From the IMG/VR virus record IMGVR_UViG_3300025695_000006, positions 1 to 64,000 of that record: 64,000 nt of DNA; one strand, written 5' to 3'. Numbering within the stretch: position 1 is the stretch's first letter; every line of letters starts with the position of its first letter. The notes beneath the pieces are model-generated. The model saw only the letters and a program-made list of their open reading frames with translations. It did no database searches and was not told where the DNA came from. Source of the DNA: a virus. Positions 37,214 to 46,539 of the stretch are shown in pieces. Made by a program: the position numbers and the translations under genes.

Positions 37214-38992
37214 ATGAAACTACCGATAGAAAAAAGAGCTTTAGATATACTAAAAGTTTATGAAGGGCTTAATGACCACATACTTAAAATAAAAAATGAT
37301 TATAATAAAACTAAGGGATTTGTACCAACAAAGGCTCAAAGTAATTATATAATTAGGAATGGTAATGTAAACCCTGTAATCGTAAACAAGTTATTTACTT
37401 TAAACCCATCTTGTAGAACTTTTATATCCGAACAACTAATGTTAGACTTCATACCAGAAGAAGTGTTCGTCAGTAAATTATTATCAAGAAAAAATGATAT
37501 GTTACATATAAACGGTTGTTTTGAAGAGGGATGTGACAAATATTTCAATTTTTATTTATCTAAATCATGCTTAAAATCCAATAAAGAAGAACCAGAGATA
37601 GACATAACAAAATACTCTAGACCACCAAAACCGCATCAAGTTACCGCTATAAAGAAGTTATTAAGTAACGACAAGTTTATATTAGCTGACGAAATGGGTC
37701 TGGGTAAAACAACCTCTGCTATCATATCAGCTGTTGAGGCTGGGTATGAAAAAATACTAATCGTATGTCCCGCTTCTCTTAAATTAAATTGGGAGGTGGA
37801 GATATCTAATTATGATTCGGTGGAAAATATAAGTGTTGTTAATGGCAATAACTTTAATGCTAAGAAATGGACTATAGTTAATTACGACATACTCAAAAAT
37901 TTTCATCACCTACCCAAAAGAGGTGTCAACACTGAAGACTTACCAGTATCACCAATAGACTATAATGAGTTTGATTTAGTTATTGCTGATGAAGCTCATT
38001 ACCTAAAGAACTCTAATTCAAATAGAACTAAAATATTTAATGACTTCGCTATGAAGATACCCGTTAGATGGTTATTAACAGGGACACCTATAACCAATAA
38101 ACCTATCGACTTCTATAATTTGTTATTCCTATGCGAATCACCAGTAGCGGACAGTTGGGTTGGTTATGTAAAAAGGTATTGTGCTGGTAGACAATTTAAC
38201 AGAAAAGGTACCAACAAAAAATACTGGGTATGTTCTGGAGCCTCAAACCTGGAAGAATTAAACGAATTTTCATCTGATGTTATATTGAGAAGAACAAAGG
38301 ATGAATCTATAGATCTACCACAAAAAACTGTAAAACCAGTATATCTACCAATAGAAATGTCTAAAAACTATAACACCTATATTAAAGAATACGAGGAGTG
38401 GCAAGAAGAAATGATAACCAATGGTGAAAAACCAAAAGTAACAGACCACTTAACCCAATTAGTAAAAGTTAGACAATTGTTATCCTCAGATAAAATTGGA
38501 ACGACTATTAATATGGCTGAAGAGATGATAGATAACGGTCATAAAGTTATTATATTCAGTTGTTTTACAAACACTATAAAAGAATTAGAATCCCATTTTG
38601 GTAACAAATGTGTCACTATTGACGGTTCGGTATCCTCTATAAGAAGACAACACGCAGTTGAAAGTTTTCAAAACAACGATAAAATAAAAGTCTTCATAGG
38701 GAATATAGTTGCTGCTGGAGTTGGATTAACATTAACCGAAGGTAGTGTTGTAATATTCAATGATTTGGATTGGACGCCAGCAAATCACATGCAAGCTGAA
38801 GATAGAGCACACAGAATAGGACAAGAAAATAAGGTACATATAATATACCCCCTAGTTAAAGACACGTTAGATCTTATAATGTATAAAACACTACAATCAA
38901 AAATGGAGATTATAAGTACTATAATGGGTGATGACCCAAAAGAAGACCATATCTCTATGACTAAAGAGGTTATAAATACCCTATCTCTTTAA
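37214..38992 (+). CDS. SNF2-family DNA helicase/translocase
   Basis: 592 residues with the full SWI2/SNF2 motif set: ADEMGLGKTTSAI (Walker A, about 158-170), LIVCPASLKLNWEVE (motif Ia), VIADEAHYLKN (DEAH, 259-262), WLLTGTPITNKPIDF (motif III), VIIFSCFTNTIKELE, FIGNIVAAGVGLTLTEGS and AEDRAHRIGQ (motif VI, about 527-536). The first 140 residues are a separate, less conserved domain. Members translocate on dsDNA and remodel protein-DNA or branched-DNA structures; in phages they may do the work of T4 UvsW in recombination. The gene is divergent from gp14-like and its stop overlaps that of the GP88-like gene by 4 nt, tail to tail. Strong assignment to the superfamily, unknown biological role. Confidence 0.93.
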   Translation: MKLPIEKRALDILKVYEGLNDHILKIKNDYNKTKGFVPTKAQSNYIIRNGNVNPVIVNKLFTLNPSCRTFISEQLMLDFIPEEVFVSKLLSRKNDMLHINGCFEEGCDKYFNFYLSKSCLKSNKEEPEIDITKYSRPPKPHQVTAIKKLLSNDKFILADEMGLGKTTSAIISAVEAGYEKILIVCPASLKLNWEVEISNYDSVENISVVNGNNFNAKKWTIVNYDILKNFHHLPKRGVNTEDLPVSPIDYNEFDLVIADEAHYLKNSNSNRTKIFNDFAMKIPVRWLLTGTPITNKPIDFYNLLFLCESPVADSWVGYVKRYCAGRQFNRKGTNKKYWVCSGASNLEELNEFSSDVILRRTKDESIDLPQKTVKPVYLPIEMSKNYNTYIKEYEEWQEEMITNGEKPKVTDHLTQLVKVRQLLSSDKIGTTINMAEEMIDNGHKVIIFSCFTNTIKELESHFGNKCVTIDGSVSSIRRQHAVESFQNNDKIKVFIGNIVAAGVGLTLTEGSVVIFNDLDWTPANHMQAEDRAHRIGQENKVHIIYPLVKDTLDLIMYKTLQSKMEIISTIMGDDPKEDHISMTKEVINTLSL

Positions 38993-40158
38993 TGTTCACA
39001 TAAAAAGCTAATCTTAACATCTCTTCTTTGAGCACCCACATCACTATCACCAGTAGGTAATACAATAACATTATACTTTAATGGCTCCTCCTGAGTAGAA
39101 GGTAATTCACTAGTGTAAACTAATGACTCATAAGGTACATTGTACTTTGAAACAATTAATTTCTTAAGATTCTCTTCACCACCCTCATTAAAGGTAGGTT
39201 TACCATTTTCATCTTTAACAAAGTGCGGCCCCTTTTTAACGAAAATATCTTTAAATAGTTCTTTAGGTACTATCTTAGAAACTTTAACAGAGTCAGTATC
39301 CACTTTTTCCGTTTCTCTTTTGTTAGCGTCATCTGAAAAGTTCATGATAAAGTTATCATCAGATATATTTGCTATATCCCCCATTTTAGTATAGGCGTAA
39401 GATTCGATATTAAAGCCACTACTAATTAATTGATTAGTAACACTCCTAGCGATATCATAATATTTTTTAGAGAAAAAATCACCAGCGTCATTCCACCTGA
39501 TTATTAATTTAATATCTTCCCCTAGTTTTCTAGACTCTCTTTTAATCTTATAAGCTAAAGGGTCTAATTCATCCATAATTATATTCTCATACTCTTCTGG
39601 ATCGTTTAATAGTAGGTTTAATCTTTGGGTATACTTTAAGTTCTTACCATCATTCATTATATAAAACCCCTTACGAGCATAACAGTTAACAGCACAAGCA
39701 CCCGCACCAGGACAAGTATTTATAGTATAAAATTTATTATTATCCTTATCATATAATATACTCCTCAAAGCAGGTAAACCAGTATTAACGGTATATTGTA
39801 GCGCACCCTTATCACCTTTTTCCATTTTAGGATTCCTATCGAAAATTAGTTTAGGTTTAGAAGTGATTTCTCTAATAAAATGCTCCACATCAATATCACC
39901 GTCTTTAAGCGGTATATTACCCCTACTAATTATAGGTTCGTTAGCGCTTATCTTACCCCTATCTTTAGATTTAGAGTTAAGTCTATCTAATTGACCGTTT
40001 AGCATATTAACCACATCTTCTGGAGCCATACAGGTTTTCTTAACATCTGAAAACTCTTTATCCCAATCAACCTCGTTAATGCTATTATGTTCTTTTAATC
40101 TATAATTAGACAACTCTTTTAATCTAACTAAAGACTCTCTTATATTTTTCTTACCCAT
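38989..40158 (-). CDS. GP88-like cysteine-motif protein
   Basis: 389 residues. The middle holds INTCPGAGACAVNCYARKGFY (C149, C155, C159), followed by KYTQRLNLLLNDPEEYENII and LIIRWNDAGDFFSKKYYDIA, then YAYTKMG. This C-GA--C---CYA and RxxxxGDFxS-YY layout is that of the phage gene-product-88 family, whose biochemical function is not established; the three cysteines could hold a metal or an iron-sulfur cluster. The first 40 residues (NIRESLVRLKELSNYRLKE) form an amphipathic leader. It is a minus-strand gene placed between plus-strand SNF2 and gp13-like genes, so it may be an accessory insertion. Confidence 0.72.
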   Translation of the reverse strand: MGKKNIRESLVRLKELSNYRLKEHNSINEVDWDKEFSDVKKTCMAPEDVVNMLNGQLDRLNSKSKDRGKISANEPIISRGNIPLKDGDIDVEHFIREITSKPKLIFDRNPKMEKGDKGALQYTVNTGLPALRSILYDKDNNKFYTINTCPGAGACAVNCYARKGFYIMNDGKNLKYTQRLNLLLNDPEEYENIIMDELDPLAYKIKRESRKLGEDIKLIIRWNDAGDFFSKKYYDIARSVTNQLISSGFNIESYAYTKMGDIANISDDNFIMNFSDDANKRETEKVDTDSVKVSKIVPKELFKDIFVKKGPHFVKDENGKPTFNEGGEENLKKLIVSKYNVPYESLVYTSELPSTQEEPLKYNVIVLPTGDSDVGAQRRDVKISFLCEH

Positions 40159-40218
40159 TCTTTTAAATTATTATATAGTTACACAACTAATATGATGACG
40201 TTTTTAGCTATATTAAAC

Positions 40219-40233
40219 TATTTATTATAAATA
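40219..40233. promoter_or_regulatory. TATTTATTATAAATA element in divergent gap (late promoter candidate)
   Basis: A near-palindromic 15-nt AT element carrying the TATTTAT motif for both directions. It is 8 nt before the gp13-like ATG and about 61 nt before the GP88-like ATG at 40158. Confidence 0.35.
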
Positions 40234-40241
40234 CATACAAA

Positions 40242-41333
40242 ATGAGAATAAATCCAGCTGAGAAAGAGAAGATATACAAACAAGCTAAACATAGACTTGG
40301 TGCACCGATCAGAAAAATACAACTAGAGGATGAACAATTAGATTCGTTACTTGAATTAGCTACAGAAGATTACGTTGAGTTTATACACAACTGGTTAATA
40401 GAACACCAGTGGCCCAGTCTAGTCGGTTTAAACGTTAATGAAGCGGACTTAACCAGAGCATTTCTATACAGAACACACGATTTAGTAACACAATACACCT
40501 ACTCATACTCCAAAATAGTTGGTCTAGGTGCTGGTGAAGGGGGTTATGTCATGAAAAGAGATTTCTTTGAATTAGTAAAGGGTCAACAAATGTATGAAAT
40601 ACCAGCTAACAGAGAAATCAATGAAGTGCTTTGGTTTACACCAGCCTCTTTAGATCAATCGGTTATAGATCCATTCTTAGGTGTATGGAATAATGCATTT
40701 GGTGCTGAATATATGGGATTAGGTAGTTATTATATATTACCAGCGTCCGATATGATGCTGAGACAAAATGATAGGAATTTAAAGAATAGAATGATCCGAG
40801 GGGAGATGATATATAAAATAACCAACGCACCAGACGGTAAGAAGTACGTTCACTTAATGAACACTCCTGGCGGTCGTTTTGATTATAGAGGATCAATGAT
40901 GGACGCAGGTAAATGTTGGTATTGGTATTATGATATTAATCCAGAAATTAAAGAGGATTGTTTAACAAAAAACAAAGATATCATTAAATCGCCAATGGAT
41001 GTACCTTTGGATAACGTTGCTTTTGATGATTTAAACGACCCAGCAAAAATATGGATAAGAAGATATTTCACTGCACTTTGTAAAGAAACTCTGGGTAGGG
41101 TTAGAGGTACCTTTGGTGGTAAAATACCAATTCCAGATGCTGCTATGGAGATGGAATACCAATCACTTTTATCAGAAGGTAAAGACGAAGTATTAACACT
41201 TAAAAAGGAATTGGAAGATAGAATGGTTAGATTCAACCCTGTTGAAATGTTGAAGAGAATGTCAACTGAAGCTGAAGAGATTAATAAAGCCTTAAAATAT
41301 AGAGCTTTCCCAACGCCAATAAAAATAATATAA
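40242..41333 (+). CDS. Neck protein, gp13-like
   Basis: 363 residues (T4 gp13 is 309). The N-terminal PIRKIQLEDEQLDSLLELATEDYVEFIHNWL helix (interrupted here as two helices), GQQMYEIPANREINEVLWF and, near the C-terminus, IWIRRYFTALCKETLGRVRG, then KIPIPDAAMEMEYQSLLSEG and DEVLTLKKELEDRM, reproduce the neck family pattern. gp13 and gp14 form the neck to which the tail joins. Unlike T4, where 13-14-15 are adjacent, this gene is on the plus strand and separated from the gp14-like gene by the helicase and GP88-like genes. Its stop overlaps the start of the next gene (ATGA-type), suggesting coupled translation. Confidence 0.75.
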   Translation: MRINPAEKEKIYKQAKHRLGAPIRKIQLEDEQLDSLLELATEDYVEFIHNWLIEHQWPSLVGLNVNEADLTRAFLYRTHDLVTQYTYSYSKIVGLGAGEGGYVMKRDFFELVKGQQMYEIPANREINEVLWFTPASLDQSVIDPFLGVWNNAFGAEYMGLGSYYILPASDMMLRQNDRNLKNRMIRGEMIYKITNAPDGKKYVHLMNTPGGRFDYRGSMMDAGKCWYWYYDINPEIKEDCLTKNKDIIKSPMDVPLDNVAFDDLNDPAKIWIRRYFTALCKETLGRVRGTFGGKIPIPDAAMEMEYQSLLSEGKDEVLTLKKELEDRMVRFNPVEMLKRMSTEAEEINKALKYRAFPTPIKII

Positions 41334-42856
41334 TGAGGTATAACGAATCGTATAAGAATGATTATTTCGATCTAACGTTAAGTAATGACTCTCGTGATTT
41401 CTATCGAGATTATAGTGATTGTGATTTAATTAATATTGACATAACTAAAAACTTATGCTCAATTAAAAACTCATATACGGGTGAAGACGTTGTTTTAGAG
41501 AATATAACGCTAACGGGTTACGACAATCAATTCTTAGCAGAAAAAGAAGATCTTATAGGAGACAATATAATACAAAACACTAAAAACGGTGTTCAAATTA
41601 TTTCAAACCCTAAATTAAGTTATGTAATAGAGAGTGGTGATACATTTTGCTTTCATCAAGTATCTGGTTACACGGGTACGTATAGTTATGATATAGAATA
41701 CGATAAACTAGATAAAGGTCAATATTACGACCAACTAAAGGGAGGTTTCTACCAAGGTTTTTACAAAATAGTTAATCAACCAGTAGAATGGTTCCCCACA
41801 AGAGCCAGATTAGGGTGGACCTCAAACAAAGTTATACACTTTCCTTTATATGAGCAAAGTACAGGGTCGACAAAAAACATTTTAAACGACAATTACTCGG
41901 GTAATACTGGTTTTATATTCTATATGGGTACTAGAGCAGAAAATAAATTCTCTGACTTAACTCAGATCGAAATAGAAAAATTAGAATCTGGCTACTCAAT
42001 ATCACCCAAAACAGGTGAAAATATATATACGTACAATGATTTAGTAACATTAGATGGGGTTAATAAATACGACGGTTATTATAACTACTATCAAGGTTCT
42101 ATGTACACAGGAAGAAACTATACTGATGAATCCAAGAAACTAGTGTATCACCAAGAATACAAAGATTTATATTATAATTCCATAGGTGTTAGAATCACAC
42201 CAGATGGTAAAATAGGTTACAGAACCATATATCCAACAGACGTTTGTTATAGTGGAGAAACACAAGATGTATCTGGTATAACCAGCAATTCATTCGTAGA
42301 GGAAGAAGATAACCCATGTTCAAACCATACTGTTAGCAGAATAATAACTAAGTATTTTACTATAGAAGAGTGTTACACAAAAAAACCATTAATTGATGTT
42401 AATGAAGAAAAGTATCTACATATTAGCGCCGTTTTCGAGAGAGACTTCCCTTATGGAGAAGGGTGTGAACTTAAATACGGTGACTATAAAAAAGGTGTCT
42501 TATCTATTTACATAAATGGTTTCCTAGTCTTAAGAAATAAAGAATTTATTGAGATAATTACACACGATTTAGACGAAAAAGCTGATCTACAAGAGACCGT
42601 ACCATACAACATATCTTTTGGTGGGGGTACTCAAAACCTAGTTGAAGCAACATATTTAGACAATACTAAGGAAATAAACACAGTTTTAGACAAATTTTTT
42701 ACTGGTACTTTTCTAGGTGGTATTAAAGATTTTCAAATGTTATGTACCCCACTATACACCATGGAAATAAAAGAAATTGTATCTAATATTAAAGATAAAT
42801 ACGATTTAAAGACAATAAATGGTGGGAGAAAGATATTTATAAATAAATTATTCTAA
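41333..42856 (+). CDS. Putative appendage protein with lectin-like (ConA/LamG) segment
   Basis: 507 residues, Tyr-, Asn- and Gly-rich. Residues about 355-470 suggest a concanavalin-like sandwich: KYLHISAVFERDF, GVLSIYINGFLVLRNKEF and FTGTFLGGIKDFQMLCTPLY, which match the W-hva, l-lYvNG and G-i-d-vrvy steps of LamG-type domains. There is no signal peptide. It begins within the stop of the neck gene and its stop is shared with the start of the next gene. Such proteins are often neck whiskers, collar fibres or glycan-binding appendages. The family was not recognised beyond this fold guess. Confidence 0.5.
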   Translation: MRYNESYKNDYFDLTLSNDSRDFYRDYSDCDLINIDITKNLCSIKNSYTGEDVVLENITLTGYDNQFLAEKEDLIGDNIIQNTKNGVQIISNPKLSYVIESGDTFCFHQVSGYTGTYSYDIEYDKLDKGQYYDQLKGGFYQGFYKIVNQPVEWFPTRARLGWTSNKVIHFPLYEQSTGSTKNILNDNYSGNTGFIFYMGTRAENKFSDLTQIEIEKLESGYSISPKTGENIYTYNDLVTLDGVNKYDGYYNYYQGSMYTGRNYTDESKKLVYHQEYKDLYYNSIGVRITPDGKIGYRTIYPTDVCYSGETQDVSGITSNSFVEEEDNPCSNHTVSRIITKYFTIEECYTKKPLIDVNEEKYLHISAVFERDFPYGEGCELKYGDYKKGVLSIYINGFLVLRNKEFIEIITHDLDEKADLQETVPYNISFGGGTQNLVEATYLDNTKEINTVLDKFFTGTFLGGIKDFQMLCTPLYTMEIKEIVSNIKDKYDLKTINGGRKIFINKLF

Positions 42857-43257
42857 TGATATTCAGTATAAGACAAAACTCAACGCTACCCGTATTAAAA
42901 ATGAAAGTTTTAAAAGATGGTAGAAACGACTTCAGACACTTTGAAGAACTTCTAGAGAATTCTGTTGCTACTTTCGCCATGAAAGATGAAGAGAATGGTG
43001 TTTATAAAGTAGCCAACAAAGAAGCTAAAATAGTTTTAGAAAAACCATGCGAAGAAACTTCAGAAAAAAATTATATTGTCACTTACCAGTTTTCATCTGA
43101 GGATACTAATAAACCAGGTATATTTTTAGGTGAGTTTAAAATCACATTATTCGATTTAACCGACCCAACTAAAGTATACGGAGAGTTGATAACCCCAATA
43201 CAAGAACAATTATATATACACATACTGGATTCTTTTGTTAAAACAGATATCGTATAA
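42856..43257 (+). CDS. Small beta-rich structural protein, possibly baseplate-upper-like
   Basis: 133 residues with alternating strands: IFSIRQNSTLPVLKMKVLKDG, VATFAMKDEENGVYKVANK, KNYIVTYQFSSEDTNKPGIF and LGEFKITLFDLTDPTKVYGE. The steps S-T-P-L-M-VL-DG, G-Y, Y-F...PG-FLGEF-I resemble the immunoglobulin-like N-terminal domain of phage baseplate-upper (BppU) or fibre-anchoring proteins. It overlaps the preceding appendage gene by one base and is followed by a promoter region for DNA polymerase. The likely role is as a structural partner of the 507-residue protein. Confidence 0.5.
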   Translation: MIFSIRQNSTLPVLKMKVLKDGRNDFRHFEELLENSVATFAMKDEENGVYKVANKEAKIVLEKPCEETSEKNYIVTYQFSSEDTNKPGIFLGEFKITLFDLTDPTKVYGELITPIQEQLYIHILDSFVKTDIV

Positions 43258-43338
43258 TAGTACCATACTCTATATTAGTGAATCAAGGTTTTAAACCACG
43301 TGTATTTAATCAATATTAGAAAAAAGAATGTAATCTTT

Positions 43339-43369
43339 TTTGTTTATCATGTAAATTTATCTATATTTG
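43339..43369 (+). promoter_or_regulatory. Bacteroidota-type promoter for DNA polymerase
   Basis: TTTG at 43339-43342, a 19-nt spacer and TATATTTG at 43362-43369 match the Bacteroidota promoter consensus (TTTG, about 19, TAnnTTTG) exactly at the conserved positions. The inferred start would lie some 18 nt before the ATG at 43394. It is the clearest host-like promoter in the window. Confidence 0.65.
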
Positions 43370-43393
43370 TCCTAAATTAAAATAAAATTAACG

Positions 43394-46300
43394 ATGGCTG
43401 GATACAAGATACCTTTAGATCAAATAGAAAAGTTTTTAAATGGACATGATGATGAGAAGTATATTGTTAATATAGAATACGACAAAGAAACAAATCTTAT
43501 TCACAAAATAAAACAGCATCCAGAAAAAGGCCTCTATACCGAAAAGGAGCCTCTACTCGCTTTTATGTGGATTAAAAACCTTAACAAAGTTAAGGAATTA
43601 ATAAACTTCTACGGTAATAGCGATGCTAGGATAAGATCTGCTAGAGAAAAATTCGGTATAGAAATAAAATCGTTAGAACACAGTAATCACCCTAAATTAA
43701 TTGAAGGTTATAGGTATTTACTAACCTGTACTCAGGGACACCAAAGAATGTTACAGTTCTTTAAAGAAGGTGGTTTATATGTTTATGATAAAAGAAATGA
43801 TATAAGATCTAATTTCTTAATGATATCACCAGTAGAACAATATTTAATACATACTGGTAAACGACTTTTTAAGGGTTTCGATGAATATTCTGAAATACAC
43901 AAACTAGTATTCGATTTAGAAACAACTGGTTTAGACCCTAGTTATAGTAGGATATTTATGATTGGTATGTACACAAATAAAGGTGTGGAAGAAATAATAC
44001 CAATCGAAGACAATGACGAGTCAGAAAGACAAGGTATCATAAAATTCTTTGATAAAATAAACGAAATAAAACCAGCTATTATAGCGGGATACAATAGTGC
44101 TAACTTTGACTGGCCATTTTTCTTTAAAAGATGTGAAATACTAGGGTTAGATATAGAAAAAATAGCAATCACCCTTAAGAAAGGTGAGTTAATCAATAAT
44201 AGATCAGGAATGCTTAAACTAGGTAGTGAAGTCGAACATTTCGAACAAACTAATATGTTTGGTTATAGTATTATAGACATTATACACTCAGCCAGAAGAG
44301 CTCAAGCTATCGATTCCAGTATGAAGTCAGCAGGTCTTAAATACGTTTGTAAATACAATAAAATAAATAAGAAAAATCGTGTTTATATCACTGGTGATAA
44401 AATAGGTGATACGTGGTATTCAAAAGATACTTTTTATTTTAATGACAGGAACGGTACCTACAACAAAGCTAAAGGTTCCATAGATTTTATCGATAACATA
44501 ACAAGAGAGTACGTACAATCAAACCCAGAAGAGATATTTGTTTATAGTGAGAATGAGTCTTTAGAAGGTTTTGGTGAACAATCTAAAGAGATGCGTGGCG
44601 AAAGCAACGCAATACCTATCCTTACTAAGAAAAAACCAGGTAATACCGATGATTCATTCTTTAACGACCTAGAATTAGAGGATAATAAAGTTAAAATAAA
44701 TAAGGGTATCAAGGAGATAATCAGATTTATTGATGAGGGTAAGAAAGTTAATTTCCCTAAAAGTGGTATAGGTACAGATTCTTCTCAACTACAATTAAGA
44801 GCACCTAATACCTACAACTTTTTAATACAAACGCTAAAAGCGTTGCGTTCTTACATAGAAACAATAAAACCTGTTGATGGTAAATATATTGTTGAGAGAT
44901 ATCTTATTGATGATTTATGGGAAACCATGGAAGTAGATGAGGTTTACAACCAGTCTTCATTTTTATTAGCTAAGCTAGTACCAACAACTTACCAAAGAGT
45001 ATCCACAATGGGTACCGCTGGGTTATGGAAGCTTTTAATGATGACCTATTCCTTCGAGAATGGTTTAGCCGTACCAACCCCAGAAGAGAGACGTAGTTTT
45101 ACTGGTGGGTTATCTAGACTTTTTAAGGTCGGTTATTCTGAAGAATTAAGGAAAATGGATTACGACTCATTATACCCAGCCATACAATTAGCTCACGATA
45201 TATTCCCTAGTTCTGATGTTAATGGGGCTATGAAATCCATGTTAAAATACTTTCACACAGAGAGGTTTAAAGCTAAAAACCTAGCCAGTAAGTATAAAAA
45301 AGAGGGTAACTATCAATTAGCGGATAAATACAAAAGAAAACAACTACCACTTAAGATATTTATAAACTCAATGTTCGGTGCCCTGGGTGCTCCTCTAGCC
45401 TTTCAATGGGCTGAGATAGATGTTAGTGAGCAAATAACATGTACAGCTAGGCAATACCTTAGATTATTAGTTAAATTCTTTATAAAGAAAGGTTACGACC
45501 CTTCAGTATTAGATACCGATGGTGTAAACTTCACAGCGCCAGAGAGTGGTGAAGATTTTATTTATATAGGTAAAGGTTTAAGTAACAGCGTTGAAAAAGG
45601 CAGAGAGTACACTGGTGTAGACGCTACGGTTGCGGAATTCAACGACTTATATATGCGTAAAGAAATGGGGTTGAGTTTAGATGGGGTATGGCCATCAACT
45701 ATAAACCTATCTAGAAAAAATTATGCTCTCCTAGAATATGATGGTAGTATTAGTTTAACTGGTAACAGTATTAAATCCAAAAAACTACCTATGTATATAG
45801 AAGAATTCCTTAAAAAAGGGATTAAAATGTTGTTAGAGAATAAGGGTTATGAATTTGTTAGTTATTATCATGAATATGCTGAAAAGATATATAACAAAGA
45901 AATACCATTAGCTATGATAGCAACTAAATCAAGAGTTAAGAAGAGTATTGAGGATTATAAAAATAGAGGCACTGATAAAAATGGTAGAGACCTACCTAAA
46001 CAGGCTCATATGGAATTAGCGGTTATAAATAACTTAGATGTTAACTTAGGTGATACAATATATTATGTAAATAATGGTAAGGTAAAGTCTCACGGTGATT
46101 CGCAATATAATAAAGAAGGTGAAATGTATGCTTCTTTAGTACCTATGGATATAATAGAAAACAAACCTAATGAGATAGGTGAATATAACGTACCTAAATA
46201 TCTAGACGCTTTTAACAAGAAAATAAAACCATTATTAGTTTCGTACTCTTTAAATGTTAGGGGTGATATATTGATAAATAAACCAGAAGACAAGAAAATG

Positions 46301-46495
46301 TTCCTAAGGTCGGAATTAAAATTGTTGAATAATCAACCTAACGATATAGGTGACCAAGATACCTTATTAGAGTTTTACACCCCATCACCAACAGAAAAAG
46401 AGTTCTGGAATAAACTATCATATGAACCTGATTTTTGGTTTAATGATGATATAATATTTAAAATACCTGGTTTCGAAGAAGAAATTCCAGTGTGA
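43394..46495 (+). CDS. Family B DNA polymerase with 3'-5' exonuclease
   Basis: 1033 residues. The exonuclease motifs are FDLETTGLDP (about 173-182) and YNSANFDWPFFF (Exo II). The polymerase motifs are KMDYDSLYPAIQ (motif A, D589 and D591), KIFINSMFGALGAP (motif B, about 652-665) and VLDTDGVNF (motif C, D707 and D709 region). The core DTDG replaces the more usual DTDS, as in several phage polymerases. It is the replicative polymerase of the phage, working with ssb, uvsX and the 5'-nuclease encoded at the left of the window. It has a Bacteroidota-like promoter and A-rich leader. Sliding clamp, clamp loader, primase and helicase genes are not in this window. The assignment is secure. Confidence 0.96.
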   Translation: MAGYKIPLDQIEKFLNGHDDEKYIVNIEYDKETNLIHKIKQHPEKGLYTEKEPLLAFMWIKNLNKVKELINFYGNSDARIRSAREKFGIEIKSLEHSNHPKLIEGYRYLLTCTQGHQRMLQFFKEGGLYVYDKRNDIRSNFLMISPVEQYLIHTGKRLFKGFDEYSEIHKLVFDLETTGLDPSYSRIFMIGMYTNKGVEEIIPIEDNDESERQGIIKFFDKINEIKPAIIAGYNSANFDWPFFFKRCEILGLDIEKIAITLKKGELINNRSGMLKLGSEVEHFEQTNMFGYSIIDIIHSARRAQAIDSSMKSAGLKYVCKYNKINKKNRVYITGDKIGDTWYSKDTFYFNDRNGTYNKAKGSIDFIDNITREYVQSNPEEIFVYSENESLEGFGEQSKEMRGESNAIPILTKKKPGNTDDSFFNDLELEDNKVKINKGIKEIIRFIDEGKKVNFPKSGIGTDSSQLQLRAPNTYNFLIQTLKALRSYIETIKPVDGKYIVERYLIDDLWETMEVDEVYNQSSFLLAKLVPTTYQRVSTMGTAGLWKLLMMTYSFENGLAVPTPEERRSFTGGLSRLFKVGYSEELRKMDYDSLYPAIQLAHDIFPSSDVNGAMKSMLKYFHTERFKAKNLASKYKKEGNYQLADKYKRKQLPLKIFINSMFGALGAPLAFQWAEIDVSEQITCTARQYLRLLVKFFIKKGYDPSVLDTDGVNFTAPESGEDFIYIGKGLSNSVEKGREYTGVDATVAEFNDLYMRKEMGLSLDGVWPSTINLSRKNYALLEYDGSISLTGNSIKSKKLPMYIEEFLKKGIKMLLENKGYEFVSYYHEYAEKIYNKEIPLAMIATKSRVKKSIEDYKNRGTDKNGRDLPKQAHMELAVINNLDVNLGDTIYYVNNGKVKSHGDSQYNKEGEMYASLVPMDIIENKPNEIGEYNVPKYLDAFNKKIKPLLVSYSLNVRGDILINKPEDKKMFLRSELKLLNNQPNDIGDQDTLLEFYTPSPTEKEFWNKLSYEPDFWFNDDIIFKIPGFEEEIPV

Positions 46496-46519
46496 TATGA
46501 ATATTACTAAACTCAAAGA

Positions 46520-46527
46520 TATTTATA
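46520..46527 (+). promoter_or_regulatory. TATTTATA motif upstream of the 188-residue gene (late promoter candidate)
   Basis: The octamer ends 12 nt before the ATG at 46540, in the 44-nt gap after the polymerase gene. If it is a late promoter, the five unknown genes that follow would be late genes. Confidence 0.4.
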
Positions 46528-46539
46528 ATAAAATATTCT

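Noticed and set aside
29475-40158. Shared amphipathic N-termini (TESQ/IRESL-type) of the 222-residue and GP88-like proteins as a sorting signal
   Set aside because: Only two examples in the window and weak similarity; not enough to propose a common targeting or cleavage signal.
43319-43341. A/T-only hairpin (AAAAAGA and TCTTTTT) before the polymerase gene
   Set aside because: It has almost no G-C pairs, so it would be a weak terminator, and it overlaps the -33 box of the polymerase promoter.
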